Source: Malikia sp. (lineage in GTDB: Bacteria > Pseudomonadota > Gammaproteobacteria > Burkholderiales > Burkholderiaceae_C). Taken from it: a stretch of DNA of 59,752 nt. Within the stretch, counting starts at the first letter, position 1; each line of letters begins with the position of its first letter. The stretch covers positions 1 through 59,752 of the forward strand of contig NZ_JAQTZS010000015.1 of the NCBI RefSeq assembly GCF_028687635.1. Direction: 5' to 3'. The position numbers were made by a program, and so were the translations under genes. The notes beneath the pieces were generated by a model that saw only the letters and a list, made by a program, of their open reading frames with translations, made no database searches and was not told where the DNA came from. Shown here one piece after another: positions 18,576 to 27,632 of the stretch.

Positions 18576-19799
18576 TCAGGCCGCCTGATCCGGGTCCCGC
18601 AACCCCAGCCATCCTTGCAGATCGGCCAGACCCGTCCGGCAGCTGGTCGCCAGACTTTCGGCCCGCCGCTGCAGCGCATGGGCATCGACCGACAGCGCCT
18701 GCCACAGGGTCTGCGCCAGCCCGGCAGGCAAGACACAGAGCGGCAGCCCGGGCAACTCCCAGCTCCGTAGATAGGCGGCCAGCTTGGTGGACTGGGCGCT
18801 GTCGGCAGACGGAACCAGGCTCAGGCGCGGCAGGCCGCAAGCGGTGGCGACAATGCGGCCATGCAGGCTGCTGCCAGCATAGCCCCGGCTGCACGAGATC
18901 AGCCCGCAAATGTCCCACAGATGGGCCGAGGCCATGATCCGCACCGAAGCGGCCGGTAACCGGGCCGCCAGCCGTTGCAGCACGCCGAGGTCATCATGCC
19001 AGGGCGCGAGGCCGGCGCGGAACAGCACCAGACCCAGGCCGGCAGCGGACAGCACGGCCCGCAGCGCTGCCGCGAGCGCGGCCAGGCAGGCGTCGTCGGC
19101 GAACTCGGCGCTGATCTGCAGGGCCAGGTAGCCATGCGGGAAAGCCCCGCGCAGCGCGGCCAGCTCGCCCGCCCCGGCCTGATGCTGGATCAGGTCACCA
19201 AACAGCCGGACCACCAGCACCGCCGGATCGGGCAACAGCCGGGCCGGGATGCCGGCGTCAAGCAGGGTCGCCCGCGTGACGCGGTCGCGCACCGAGACGA
19301 AGGCTGCCGCGCGCAAGGCCGCCAGCACCTCGGTGCGTTGGGCCGACGGCGCCCGGTCCAGCCCGACACCGCCCACGCCGGCAAAGAATGTACGGTGCAG
19401 CGCAGGCAAGTGCGCGCGGGAGGCGACATAGGGCGCGAGCGCCTGGCCGCCAGTGACCCGCTCCACCCAGGCGGTCCGCTCGGCTGGACGCGGCTCCAGA
19501 TAGGCGATCGTGGCCTGCGCCTGATCCGGCGCCAGCAGCATCACGGCGGCCTGCCAGGCGCTGCAGTCGAGGATCTCGCCGCCGACATGCAGCAGATCGG
19601 GCCGGCGCGGCGCGCGTTCGGCCAGCAGCTCGGGCAGCGCGCGCGTCAGCGGCCCGCCCCAGGGCCGGAGGTCGCGAGCGGCCAGACCGGCGAAATGCAG
19701 CTCGCGCCCCGGCAGCAAGGCGGAGGCGACCCGCGCCAGCAACAGGTCGCCGAAGTTGTGGCGGTCGAAGGCGCCGAACAGGATAAGGGGCCGTTTCAT
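18576..19799 (-). CDS. Polysaccharide pyruvyl transferase family protein
   Basis: 407 residues. PF04230-type enzymes transfer pyruvate from PEP onto sugars of surface polysaccharides. The opening F-G-A-F-D-R-H-N-F-G-D-L-L matches the family's N-terminal nucleotide-binding region. The latter half has the conserved H-L-W-D-I-C-G-L-I-S-C-S-R and Y-A-G-S-S-L-H-G-R-I pattern, in which the SSLHG is diagnostic. It stands alone, with no other polysaccharide genes nearby, and is flanked by 180 bp without genes on the CDF side. The acceptor is unknown. Confidence 0.85.
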   Translation of the reverse strand: MKRPLILFGAFDRHNFGDLLLARVASALLPGRELHFAGLAARDLRPWGGPLTRALPELLAERAPRRPDLLHVGGEILDCSAWQAAVMLLAPDQAQATIAYLEPRPAERTAWVERVTGGQALAPYVASRAHLPALHRTFFAGVGGVGLDRAPSAQRTEVLAALRAAAFVSVRDRVTRATLLDAGIPARLLPDPAVLVVRLFGDLIQHQAGAGELAALRGAFPHGYLALQISAEFADDACLAALAAALRAVLSAAGLGLVLFRAGLAPWHDDLGVLQRLAARLPAASVRIMASAHLWDICGLISCSRGYAGSSLHGRIVATACGLPRLSLVPSADSAQSTKLAAYLRSWELPGLPLCVLPAGLAQTLWQALSVDAHALQRRAESLATSCRTGLADLQGWLGLRDPDQAA

Positions 19800-19870
19800 G
19801 ACCGGATTCTGGCCGCTGGAAAAAAACGGCGCCCGCAGGCGCCGTCGTTCGCTTCAGGACCGCGCCGGAA

Positions 19871-22102
19871 TCAGGCGGCAGCGGTCTTGACCTTCAGGCG
19901 CCAGGCGTGCAGCAGCGGCTCGGTGTAGCCGCTGGGCTGCTCCTTGCCCTTGAACACCAGCTCCAGCGCCGCCTGGTAGGCCGCGCCTTCGGGGTTGGCG
20001 ACCAGGCTCTGGTAGGCCGGGTCACCCGCGTTCTGCTGGTCGACCTTGGCGGCCATGCGGGCGAAGGTATCGCGCACCTGGGCTTCGCTCACCACGCCGT
20101 GCCGCAGCCAGTTGCAGATATGCTGGCTGGAGATGCGCAGCGTGGCGCGGTCTTCCATCAGGCCGATGTCGTTGATGTCGGGCACCTTGGAGCAGCCCAC
20201 GCCCTGGTCGACCCAGCGCACCACATAGCCCAGGATGCCCTGTGCGTTGTTGTCGATCTCCTGCTGGCGCTCCTCGGCGCTCCACTGGGCCTCGGCCACC
20301 ACGGGGATGGTCAGCAGGTCGGTCATCAGCTGCTCGGCGAGCTGGGCGTTGTCGGTGTCGCCGCTGGCCTCGATCTGCCGCTGCACCTCGGCCACGCTGA
20401 CCTGGTGGTAGTGCAGCGCGTGCAGGGTGGCGCCGGTCGGGCTGGGCACCCAGGCGGTGTTGGCGCCGGCCTTGGGGTGGCCGACCTTCTGCTTGAGCAT
20501 CTCGGCCATCAGGTCCGGCATCGCCCACATGCCCTTGCCGATCTGCGCCTTGCCGCGCAGGCCGCATTGCAGGCCGATCAGCACGTTGCGGCGCTCGTAG
20601 GCGGCGATCCAGGCGCTGGACTTGATCTCGCCCTTGCGCATCATCGGGCCGGCCAGCATGGCGGTGTGCATCTCGTCGCCGGTGCGGTCGAGGAAGCCGG
20701 TGTTGATGAAGGCGACGCGGCTGGCGGCGGCGGCGATGCAGGCCTTGAGGTTGACGCTGGTGCGGCGCTCCTCGTCCATGATGCCGAGCTTGACGGTGCT
20801 GTCGGGCAGACCGAGCAGCTGCTCGACGCGCGTGAACAGCTCGGCCGCGAAGCCGACCTCGGCCGGGCCATGCATCTTGGGCTTGACGATGTAGACGCTG
20901 CCGGTGCGGCTGTTGCGGATGCCGTGGGCGCCATGGCCTTGCAGGTCATGCAGCGCGATCGTGGTCGTGACCACCGCGTCCATGATGCCTTCCGGGATCT
21001 CCTTGACGCTGCCATCGGTTGCGGTCCAGAGGATGGCCGGGTTGGTCATCAGGTGGCCGACGTTGCGCACGAACATCAGGCTGCGGCCGTGCAGACGGAC
21101 CTCGCCACCATTCGGTGCCGTGTAGACGCGGTCCGGGTTGAGGCCACGGGTCAGCATCTGGCCGCCCTTCTCGAAGGACTCGGTCAGCGTGCCCTTCAGG
21201 ATGCCGAGCCAGTTGTGATAGCCCAGCACCTTGTCCTCGGCATCCACCGCCGCCACCGAGTCCTCCAGATCCAGGATGGTCGAGAGCGCGGCCTCCATCA
21301 CCAGGTCGCTGACGCCGGCGGCGTCGCTGGCGCCGATCGGCGTGCCGCGGTCGATGATCAGGTCGAAATGGATGCCGTTGTGCGTGAACAGCAGCGACTT
21401 CGGCGCGGCGGCGTCGCCCTGGTAGCCAGCCAGCTGGGCCGGGGCCTTCAGGCCGCTGACGCTGCCGTCCTTGAGCGTGACCCGCAGCGCGCCATTGACG
21501 ACGGCGTAGCCGGTCGAGTCGTGGTGCGAGCCGACGGCCAGCGGAGCGGACTGGTCAAGGAAATTGCGCGCGAAGGCGATCACCTTGGCGCCGCGCACCG
21601 GGTTGTAGCCCTTGCCCTTCTGGGCGCCGTCGATTTCGGGAATGGCATCAGTGCCATAGAGCGCGTCGTACAGGCTGCCCCAGCGCGCGTTGGCGGCGTT
21701 GAGCGCGTAGCGCGCGTTGCTGATCGGCACCACCAGCTGCGGGCCGGCCTGGGTGGCCAGCTCGGCATCGACGTTGGCGGTCGTGACCTGGGCGGCGGCG
21801 GGCTGCGGCACCAGGTAGCCGATCTGCTGCAGGAAGGCGCGGTAGGCCGGCATGTCGGCGATCGGACCCGGATGGGCACGGTGCCAGGCGTCGAGTTCGG
21901 CCTGCAGGCGGTCACGCTCGGCCAGCAGGGCGATGTTCCTGGGCGCCAGGTCGGCGACGATGGCGTCGAAGCCGGCCCAGAAGCGGGCGGACTCGATGCC
22001 GGTGCCAGGCAGCACCTGGTCTTCGATGAACTGATGCAGTTCCTGGGCCACCTGCAGGCGGTGGATGGCGATGCGTGCGGTTGTGTTCGAGCGTGCGTTC
22101 AT
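19871..22102 (-). CDS. glcB: Malate synthase G
   Basis: 743 residues. Condenses glyoxylate with acetyl-CoA to malate. G-type length and domains: an N-terminal clasp, a TIM barrel with [15 protein letters not shown] near residue 145, the inserted beta domain, the L-E-D-S-V-A-A-V-D stretch, R-G-L-N-x-D, and the catalytic region with G-I-M-D-E-E-R-R-T. The start at 22102 is preferred over an upstream ATG because AGGA precedes it and it begins at the family's usual position. Divergent from a LysR regulator across 192 bp. Confidence 0.97.
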   Translation of the reverse strand: MNARSNTTARIAIHRLQVAQELHQFIEDQVLPGTGIESARFWAGFDAIVADLAPRNIALLAERDRLQAELDAWHRAHPGPIADMPAYRAFLQQIGYLVPQPAAAQVTTANVDAELATQAGPQLVVPISNARYALNAANARWGSLYDALYGTDAIPEIDGAQKGKGYNPVRGAKVIAFARNFLDQSAPLAVGSHHDSTGYAVVNGALRVTLKDGSVSGLKAPAQLAGYQGDAAAPKSLLFTHNGIHFDLIIDRGTPIGASDAAGVSDLVMEAALSTILDLEDSVAAVDAEDKVLGYHNWLGILKGTLTESFEKGGQMLTRGLNPDRVYTAPNGGEVRLHGRSLMFVRNVGHLMTNPAILWTATDGSVKEIPEGIMDAVVTTTIALHDLQGHGAHGIRNSRTGSVYIVKPKMHGPAEVGFAAELFTRVEQLLGLPDSTVKLGIMDEERRTSVNLKACIAAAASRVAFINTGFLDRTGDEMHTAMLAGPMMRKGEIKSSAWIAAYERRNVLIGLQCGLRGKAQIGKGMWAMPDLMAEMLKQKVGHPKAGANTAWVPSPTGATLHALHYHQVSVAEVQRQIEASGDTDNAQLAEQLMTDLLTIPVVAEAQWSAEERQQEIDNNAQGILGYVVRWVDQGVGCSKVPDINDIGLMEDRATLRISSQHICNWLRHGVVSEAQVRDTFARMAAKVDQQNAGDPAYQSLVANPEGAAYQAALELVFKGKEQPSGYTEPLLHAWRLKVKTAAA

Positions 22103-22155
22103 TTTCAAGTCCTGAAGAAGGTTTCGGCCGGCAAACCAGCAGCGTTGTTGCCGGC

Positions 22156-22164
22156 TTGTCCACA
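22156..22164 (+). promoter_or_regulatory. DnaA-box-like 9-mer
   Basis: TTGTCCACA, one mismatch from the consensus TTATCCACA, in the glcB-lysR intergenic region. Confidence 0.4.
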
Positions 22165-22248
22165 GCCCCACTGTATGCGAATGGAAGACCTCAATTCGAG
22201 TGCAGTTTGCCATTTCACTCGTGACCTTTTATTACATAATCAACAAAA

Positions 22249-22257
22249 TTATCCACA
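22249..22257 (+). promoter_or_regulatory. Consensus DnaA box
   Basis: A perfect TTATCCACA in an AT-rich stretch (about 22195-22290) between glcB and lysR. With the partner box 93 bp away in the same orientation, it could allow DnaA control of one or both promoters. Two boxes alone do not make an origin. Confidence 0.45.
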
Positions 22258-22294
22258 GACTCGACAATAAAAATTAGCTAAGCAACAGGCGGCA

Positions 22295-23227
22295 ATGGAC
22301 AAGCTCAAGGCCATGGAAACCTTCGTCGCGGTCGCGCTGCGCGGCAGCCTGGCCGCGGCCGCGCGCGCCGAGGAGGTGGTGCCAGCCGTGGTCGGGCGCC
22401 GGCTCGACCTGCTGGAGGAAAAGCTGGGCGTCAAGCTGATGCTGCGCACGACGCGACGCATCACGTTGACGCACGAGGGCAGCGCCTACCTGGAGGATTG
22501 CCAGCGCCTGCTGGCCGAGATCGCCAATGCCGAGGCCAGCGTGAGCGCGGGCGGCGCGCGCGCCAGCGGCCGGCTGCGGCTGACCGCGCCGGCGGGCTTC
22601 GGGCGGCGTCATGTCGCGCCACTGCTGCCGCTGTTTCGCGAGCTGCACCCCGAGCTCACGATCTCGCTCAACCTGGCCGACCGCGTGATCGACCTGGCCG
22701 CCGAGGGTTACGACTGCGCGGTGCGCGTCGGCGACCTGCCCGACTCGTCGCTGGTCAGCGTGCGGCTGGCCGACAACCGGCGGCTCTGCGTGGCGGCGCC
22801 GCGCTACCTGCAGCGCCACGGTCGGCCACGGCACCCGCAGGACCTGGCGCGCTTCGACTGCCTGGTGCTGTCATCGGACGCCTCGCAGACGCGCGGCTGG
22901 GCGTTCGAGCTGCCCGGGCGCGACGGCAAGCCGCGCGAGCTGATCCACTTGCGACCGGGCGGGCCGCTGGACTGCAGCGACGGCCAGGTGCTGCACGCCT
23001 GGTGCCTGGCCGGCCACGGCATCGCCTGGCGCAGCCTCTGGGAGGTCGAATCCGACATCGCGGAAGGCAGGCTGATCACGCTGCTCGACGACTACGCGGC
23101 AGCGCCCAACGGCATCTACGCGGTGTTCCCGCAACGCAAGCATCTGCCGCTGCGCGTGCGGCTGTGGGTGGATTTCCTCAAGCAGCGCTACGGCCAGCCG
23201 GGCTTCTGGCAGCAGCGCAGCGGATGA
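22295..23227 (+). CDS. LysR-family transcriptional regulator
   Basis: 310 residues. The N-terminal winged helix-turn-helix starts M-D-K-L-K-A-M-E-T-F-V-A-V-A and continues through a recognition helix and R-T-T-R-R-I-T-L-T-H-E-G. The effector domain of about 200 residues follows, with the S-G-R-L-R-L-T-A-P hinge and D-x-A-V-R-V-G typical of the CrgA-like subgroup. It is divergent from glcB, the usual layout for a LysR gene regulating its neighbour, so malate synthase control is a reasonable inference. Effector unknown. It ends 1 bp before the convergent vanZ-like gene. Confidence 0.93.
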   Translation: MDKLKAMETFVAVALRGSLAAAARAEEVVPAVVGRRLDLLEEKLGVKLMLRTTRRITLTHEGSAYLEDCQRLLAEIANAEASVSAGGARASGRLRLTAPAGFGRRHVAPLLPLFRELHPELTISLNLADRVIDLAAEGYDCAVRVGDLPDSSLVSVRLADNRRLCVAAPRYLQRHGRPRHPQDLARFDCLVLSSDASQTRGWAFELPGRDGKPRELIHLRPGGPLDCSDGQVLHAWCLAGHGIAWRSLWEVESDIAEGRLITLLDDYAAAPNGIYAVFPQRKHLPLRVRLWVDFLKQRYGQPGFWQQRSG

Positions 23228-23228
23228 C

Positions 23229-23612
23229 TCAGCGCGCGCGCAAACGCAGGACGAGCGCCGCCAGCGTCAGGCCCACGGTCAGCCCGATGGCATCGGCCAG
23301 CCAGTCGGCCCAGTCGCCGGAACGCCAGCCGGTGGCGGCCTGAGCCAGCTCAATCGCGCCACCAAAGGCCAGCAGGCAGGCGGACAGCAGGCGCATCCGG
23401 CTGGGGTAGGCCAGGCCACCCAGCAGGCCCAGTGCTGCAAAGCCCAGCGCATGCTGTGCCTTGTCCCACAGGCTGAAAGCCTGCGGCGGCAGGTAGGCCG
23501 CGGGCGACAGGGACAGGACGATGACGGCGACCAGCAGCAGCCAGAAAAGCAGTCGGGCCGATGTCTGCAACAGATTGCCAGCCGCTTGGACGGACGTCGG
23601 TCTGGGCCTCAT
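23229..23612 (-). CDS. VanZ family membrane protein
   Basis: 127 residues with four hydrophobic helices. VanZ-like features: D-K-A-Q-H-A-L-G-F-A-A-L-G after the second helix, and the later G-A-I-E-L-A-Q and R-S-G-D-W-A-D-W-L-A-D-A-I-G-L motifs. The function of most chromosomal VanZ-like proteins is unknown. Its ATG shares one base with the stop of the upstream cobalamin adenosyltransferase gene (TGATG), so the two are co-transcribed. Confidence 0.88.
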   Translation of the reverse strand: MRPRPTSVQAAGNLLQTSARLLFWLLLVAVIVLSLSPAAYLPPQAFSLWDKAQHALGFAALGLLGGLAYPSRMRLLSACLLAFGGAIELAQAATGWRSGDWADWLADAIGLTVGLTLAALVLRLRAR

Positions 23613-24178
23613 CAGACCGTACCGGCCTGCCGCAGCCGCTCGCTCTTCCAGTAGATGTCATCGCCGCCGTGCATGCGGTTGAGCACGCGCGCGAGCACGA
23701 ACATCAGGTCGCTCAGACGGTTCAGGTACTGGCGCGGCGCCTCGTTGATCGCCTCCTCGTTGCCGAGCGCGACCACCTGGCGCTCGGCCCGGCGCGCCAC
23801 GGTGCGGCAGACATGGGCCTGGGCGGCGGCGCGGTTGCCGGCCGGCAGGATGAACTCGACCAGGCGCGGCAGCTGCTCGTTGTAGCGCGCCAGTGCCTCG
23901 TCGAGCGCGAGCACGGCCTCGGCCTTGAGCAGCTCGTAGCCCGGAATGCTGAGCTCGCCGCCGAGGTTGAACAGCTGGTGCTGGATCTCGACCAAGAGCG
24001 CGCGCAGGTCGGCTGGCATCTCCTCGCACAGCAGCAGGCCGATGTGCGAGTTGAGCTCGTCGACATCGCCCATCGCATGCACGCGCAGGCTGTTCTTGCT
24101 GACGCGGTGGTTGTTGCCCAGGCCGGTGGTGCCGGCATCGCCGGTACGGGTGGCGATTTGAGTGAGTCGGTTGCCCAT
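23612..24178 (-). CDS. Cob(I)yrinic acid a,c-diamide adenosyltransferase, PduO type
   Basis: 188 residues. Transfers the adenosyl group of ATP to cobalt to make coenzyme B12. The PduO-type pattern is complete: T-R-T-G-D-A-G-T-T-G-L (about 10-20), G-D-V-D-E-L-N-S (37-44), then F-I-L-P-A-G-N-R-A-A-A-Q-A-H-V-C-R-T-V-A-R-R-A-E-R and a final Y-L-N-R-L-S-D-L-M-F-V-L-A-R, which form the ATP/cobalamin site. Full length. Confidence 0.95.
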   Translation of the reverse strand: MGNRLTQIATRTGDAGTTGLGNNHRVSKNSLRVHAMGDVDELNSHIGLLLCEEMPADLRALLVEIQHQLFNLGGELSIPGYELLKAEAVLALDEALARYNEQLPRLVEFILPAGNRAAAQAHVCRTVARRAERQVVALGNEEAINEAPRQYLNRLSDLMFVLARVLNRMHGGDDIYWKSERLRQAGTV

Positions 24179-24199
24179 GTCGGTTTGCTCCGGTATCGA

Positions 24200-25057
24200 T
24201 CAGCGCTTGTGCTTGCCGTGCCTGGCGGCCGCCTTGGCCTTGGCCCTGGAAGCGGCCTTGGTCCTGGAAACCGCCTTGGCCTTGCCAGCCTTCGAAGCCT
24301 TGGACTTGCCGGTCAGCCTGGTCTTTCCAGTCGATTTCAGGGTCTTGTGCTTGCCGACCCCCGCGACGGGCTTGCAGACCGTCTTGCTTGCCTTGGCCTT
24401 GGCCGCCCTGGCCGCCTTGCTGCCCTTGGCACCAGCCTTCTTGGACTTGGCGACCTTGACCGGCCGACAATTCTTTTCGGCTGCTCCAGACGCCACCGCG
24501 CGCGCCGGTTGCGCCGGTTGCGTTGCTGCCGGAGCCGGTACCGAACGGCTCGCCAGTGCCTGCTCGATGTCCTGGCTCGTCTGGTGGGCGCTGGGCTGCA
24601 ACCTGACCAGGTCGTTGCCGCCGCTGCGCAGCACCAGGCCACGGTCCCAGCGGTAACCGTCGACCATCATCAGCGCCGAATTCAGCAGGGCCTCGGAACG
24701 AGGCGGCTTCTCGCAACCCGCGTGCGTGCCACCGTACTTGGAGACGCGGAACAGGCCCTGCGCATCGCGCTCGACACGGCCCGAGAAATAGTTGCAACCG
24801 CCGTCCACCATCAGGCCACCCTGCGGCCGCAGCACCACGCGCGCCGGGCGCTGGCTGTCGCTCAACATCGGCTGCCCCATCAGTTCGACCACGTCCCAGA
24901 CCTGCTCGAAGCGGCGCGGCGATGCCGCCAGTCGCCCCGGCGTCTCGGTGAAGGTTTCCAGCCCAGGATCGGGCGGCAGCGTCTGCGCGCCGACGTCGGA
25001 AAGAAAGCAGAATGCCAGGATGCCCAGCCAGCGGGCAGGAGCGGACGGGAGTGTCAT
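24200..25057 (-). CDS. META-domain protein with a long Lys/Ala-rich histone-H1-like tail
   Basis: 285 residues from the ATG at 25057, which gives a short signal peptide (W-L-G-I-L-A-F-C-F-L followed by D-V-G-A-Q). A META domain (about 45-155) follows, with W-D-V-V-E-L-M-G and a G-G-C-N-Y-F-S-G motif. After a Pro/Ala linker the last 105 residues are almost entirely K, A, S, R, T and G, resembling histone H1 or bacterial AlgP-type tails. META domains are usually outer-membrane or periplasmic; a DNA- or polyanion-binding tail on one is unusual. An upstream ATG at 25129 would remove the clear signal peptide, so it was not chosen. Confidence 0.75.
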   Translation of the reverse strand: MTLPSAPARWLGILAFCFLSDVGAQTLPPDPGLETFTETPGRLAASPRRFEQVWDVVELMGQPMLSDSQRPARVVLRPQGGLMVDGGCNYFSGRVERDAQGLFRVSKYGGTHAGCEKPPRSEALLNSALMMVDGYRWDRGLVLRSGGNDLVRLQPSAHQTSQDIEQALASRSVPAPAATQPAQPARAVASGAAEKNCRPVKVAKSKKAGAKGSKAARAAKAKASKTVCKPVAGVGKHKTLKSTGKTRLTGKSKASKAGKAKAVSRTKAASRAKAKAAARHGKHKR

Positions 25058-25143
25058 GGAAGTTCTGTGCTTGAGGAAAGGGAAAGCGGACTCAACCGGC
25101 ATTTTCCCAGATTGGAGCCAGATCGCCACGCGCAGCGTCGACT

Positions 25144-26127
25144 TCAGCCTGCCAGGCTGCGCAAGCGGTCGATCAGTCCGTTGAGTTCTTCGAGCGAGCC
25201 GAACTGGATGGCGAGCTCGCCCATCTGCTCGACCTGGCCGTGGCGCTTGACATGTTTCTTGACCCGGACCTTGACGGCGGCCGTCAGCAGATCGGACAGC
25301 TCCTCCTCGACCCGGCTCACGTCGCGCGACTTGGCTGGCTTGACCTTGGGCGCCGATACAGCCTGCGTGCCACCGATCTTGCGGGCCAGGCTCTCGGCTT
25401 CGCGCACCGACAGGTCGCGCGCGACGATCTGCTGGGCGGTCGTGATCTGGAGCGCACGGTCCAGCCCCAGCAACGCGCGCGCATGCCCCATGTCGAGGTC
25501 GCCCGCCATCAGCATGGTCTGGACCGGATCGGCCAGGTTCAAGAGGCGCAGCAGGTTGCTGGCGGCGCTGCGCGAGCGGCCGACGGCCTGAGCCGCCTGC
25601 TCGTGCGTCAGGCCGAACTCGTTGACCAGGCGCAGCAGGCCCTGCGCCTCTTCGAGCGGATTGAGGTCCTCGCGCTGCATGTTCTCGATCAGCGCCATCG
25701 CGGCGGCGGCCTCGTCGGGCACGTCGCGCACCAGCACCGGCACGTTCTCCAGCCCCGCCAGGCGCGAGGCGCGAAAGCGCCGCTCGCCCGCGATGATCTC
25801 GTAGACCGGACGGGTTCCACGTGGAACAAGCGGCAACCCCTGCTGCGCCAGCCAGGCCGCGAGGCGACGCTCACCCTCGTCCGCTGCGAGCGGACGCACC
25901 AGGATCGGCTGCATGATGCCCTGCGCCTTGATGCTCTCGGCCAGCTCGTAGAGCGCGCCCTCGTCCATGCGGGTGCGCGGCTGGTAGCTGCCCGGCACCA
26001 GATCGGTCAGTGGCAGCTGGCTCGGCAGGTCTCCGCTGGCGGCATCCAGGCTGGTGCTGTCGTCGAGCTTGGGACCGAGCAGCGCCTCCAGGCCACGGCC
26101 GAGTCCCTTGAATTTCTTTGTCGCCAT
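25144..26127 (-). CDS. parB: Chromosome-partitioning protein ParB
   Basis: 327 residues. CTP-dependent DNA clamp that loads at parS and spreads. It has the N-terminal GLGRGLEALLG, then Y-Q-P-R-T-R, I-M-Q-P-I-L-V-R-P, the nucleotide-pocket G-E-R-R-F-R-A-S, E-N-M-Q-R-E-D-L-N-P-L-E-E-A, and the helix-turn-helix with V-G-R-S-R-S-A-A-S-N-L-L-R. Between LVRP and YEIIAGERR there is an insertion of about 25 residues not usual for the family. It is encoded by DNA that contains a parS palindrome (25813-25828). Last gene of the mnmG-rsmG-parA-hydrolase-parB group. Confidence 0.97.
   Translation of the reverse strand: MATKKFKGLGRGLEALLGPKLDDSTSLDAASGDLPSQLPLTDLVPGSYQPRTRMDEGALYELAESIKAQGIMQPILVRPLAADEGERRLAAWLAQQGLPLVPRGTRPVYEIIAGERRFRASRLAGLENVPVLVRDVPDEAAAAMALIENMQREDLNPLEEAQGLLRLVNEFGLTHEQAAQAVGRSRSAASNLLRLLNLADPVQTMLMAGDLDMGHARALLGLDRALQITTAQQIVARDLSVREAESLARKIGGTQAVSAPKVKPAKSRDVSRVEEELSDLLTAAVKVRVKKHVKRHGQVEQMGELAIQFGSLEELNGLIDRLRSLAG
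25813..25828. promoter_or_regulatory. parS: parS-like site inside parB
   Basis: GGTTCCACGTGGAACA, with a perfect 14-bp palindrome. It differs from TGTTTCACGTGAAACA by three bases and encodes V-P-R-G-T of the ParB insertion. Confidence 0.65.
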
Positions 26128-26143
26128 GAGGATCTGTCCTGTT

Positions 26144-26719
26144 TCAGGCGCCGCCGGTCAGCCAGGGCTGCAGCAGCGCGTGGCCTTCGGGCCAGTCGCC
26201 CAGGCCGGAATCGGCATTGAGGTGACCACGCGCACCGGCGTCGATCAGGCGGCTGCCCCAGGCTTGCGCGAACTGCTCGGCACGCTCGAAGCGGCAGCGA
26301 GGGTCATCCCGGCTCGCGACCAGCAGGCTCGGAAAAGGCAGCGGATCGCGCAGGATCGGCACCCAGCCCGGCAGCGCTGGCGCCAGATCGGGCTGCTCGA
26401 CATCGCCCGGCGCGACCAGCAGCGCGCCGCGCACCTTGTACGTGTGACGCGAGAACCTGGCCCAGGCCGCGACCAGGATGCAGCCCAGGCTGTGCGCGAC
26501 CAGCAGCACCGGCCGCTCGCTGTCGATCACGGTCTCGTCCAGCCTTGCCAGCCAGTCGCCACGGCGCGGCTGCTGCCAGTCGTGCTGCTCGACGCGGGCA
26601 TGGCCATGCAGCGCCTCCCAGCGGCTCTGCCAGTGGGTGGGACCGCTGCCCTGCCAGCCCGGCAGGATCAGCACCCGCGGCGCGGCTTCAAGCTTGACCT
26701 GTTTCACGTGAAACCTCAC
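26144..26719 (-). CDS. Alpha/beta hydrolase (RBBP9/YdeN-like)
   Basis: 191 residues. The serine-hydrolase pattern of the RBBP9/YdeN group: L-I-L-P-G-W-Q-G-S-G-P-T-H-W near the N-terminus, the nucleophile elbow A-H-S-L-G-C (about 75-80), and a late A-R-G-H-L-N-A-D-S-G-L-G-D-W-P carrying the His. Natural substrate unknown. The GTG start directly follows the parA stop, and the first seven codons are made by a parS site (R-F-H-V-K-Q). A second GTG inside that palindrome is an alternative start. Its place between parA and parB recurs in Burkholderiales. Confidence 0.85.
   Translation of the reverse strand: MRFHVKQVKLEAAPRVLILPGWQGSGPTHWQSRWEALHGHARVEQHDWQQPRRGDWLARLDETVIDSERPVLLVAHSLGCILVAAWARFSRHTYKVRGALLVAPGDVEQPDLAPALPGWVPILRDPLPFPSLLVASRDDPRCRFERAEQFAQAWGSRLIDAGARGHLNADSGLGDWPEGHALLQPWLTGGA
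26700..26715. promoter_or_regulatory. parS: parS site at the start of the hydrolase gene
   Basis: TGTTTCACGTGAAACC, one mismatch from consensus; overlaps the first codons of the hydrolase. Confidence 0.85.
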
Positions 26720-27490
26720 TCAGAGAGTCTGGATGCGCTCGACCATCTCGCGCGCGAACTCGACGAAGGCCTTGCTGCCCTTGGCGGACGGATCGAACAC
26801 CACGCCCGGCAGGCCGTAGCTCGGCGCCTCGGCCAGGCGCACGTTGCGCGGGATCACGGTCTGGAACACCTCGTCGCCGAAATGCTCGAACAGCTGGTCG
26901 CTGACCTGCTTCTGCAGCATGGTGCGGGCGTCGAACATCACGCGCAACAGGCCGATGATCTTGAGCTCGCGGTTCAGGTTGGCGCGCACCTGCTTGATGG
27001 TGTTGACCAGATCGGACACGCCTTCAAGCGCGAAATACTCGCACTGCATCGGCACGATCACCCCGTTGGCGGCGCACAGGCCGTTGAGCGTCAGCAGGCT
27101 CAGCGAGGGCGGACAGTCGATCAGCACGAAGTCGTGGTCGGCCGCCACTGCCGCCAGCGCCTGCTTGAGGCGCTGCTCGCGCTGGTCCAGTCCGACCAGC
27201 TCGATCTCGGCGCCGGCCAGCTCGCGGTTGGCACCCAGCACGCGGTAGCCGCAGGCCTCGGCAGCGACCACCGCCTCGGCGACCGTCGCCTCGCCGAGCA
27301 GCACGTCATAGATGCTCAGCGCCAGGGCGCGCTTGTCGACCCCCGAGCCCATGGTCGCATTGCCCTGCGGGTCGAGGTCGACCAGCAGCACGCGCTGACC
27401 GATCCTGGCCAAGCCGGCGGCGAGGTTGACGCAGGTGGTGGTCTTGCCGACGCCGCCCTTTTGATTGGCAATGCAAAAGATCTTGGCCAT
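26720..27490 (-). CDS. parA: Chromosome-partitioning ATPase ParA (Soj)
   Basis: 256 residues. Deviant-Walker ATPase that dimerises on DNA and positions ParB-parS complexes. Walker A K-G-G-V-G-K-T-T (about 10-17) with the signature lysine, D-L-D-P-Q-G-N-A-T at 40-48, Walker B I-D-C-P-P-S-L, and E-Y-F-A-L-E-G-V-S-D-L. Short, without an N-terminal HTH, as for chromosomal ParA. The next upstream gene is rsmG, about 140 bp away. Confidence 0.97.
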   Translation of the reverse strand: MAKIFCIANQKGGVGKTTTCVNLAAGLARIGQRVLLVDLDPQGNATMGSGVDKRALALSIYDVLLGEATVAEAVVAAEACGYRVLGANRELAGAEIELVGLDQREQRLKQALAAVAADHDFVLIDCPPSLSLLTLNGLCAANGVIVPMQCEYFALEGVSDLVNTIKQVRANLNRELKIIGLLRVMFDARTMLQKQVSDQLFEHFGDEVFQTVIPRNVRLAEAPSYGLPGVVFDPSAKGSKAFVEFAREMVERIQTL

Positions 27491-27632
27491 GGTGGGGCTA
27501 GCGAAAAACAGGAAATTGCAGGGAAAAGGCCCGGCGCGGCTGGTGGCGCGGGCCTGCTGTTGCAGCCGAGTTTAAGGGCTTTGCCGGCCAGCCGTGGCCC
27601 GCGACCAGAGGCTGGCTGGCAGTGGCGGACGC

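Noticed and set aside
19907-22270. 787-codon + strand open frame
   Set aside because: Antisense of malate synthase G; composition is His/Gly/Asp/Val-rich as expected for such shadows.
22103-22294. Replication origin in the glcB-lysR gap
   Set aside because: Only two DnaA boxes and no unwinding-element array or adjacent dnaA; insufficient for oriC.
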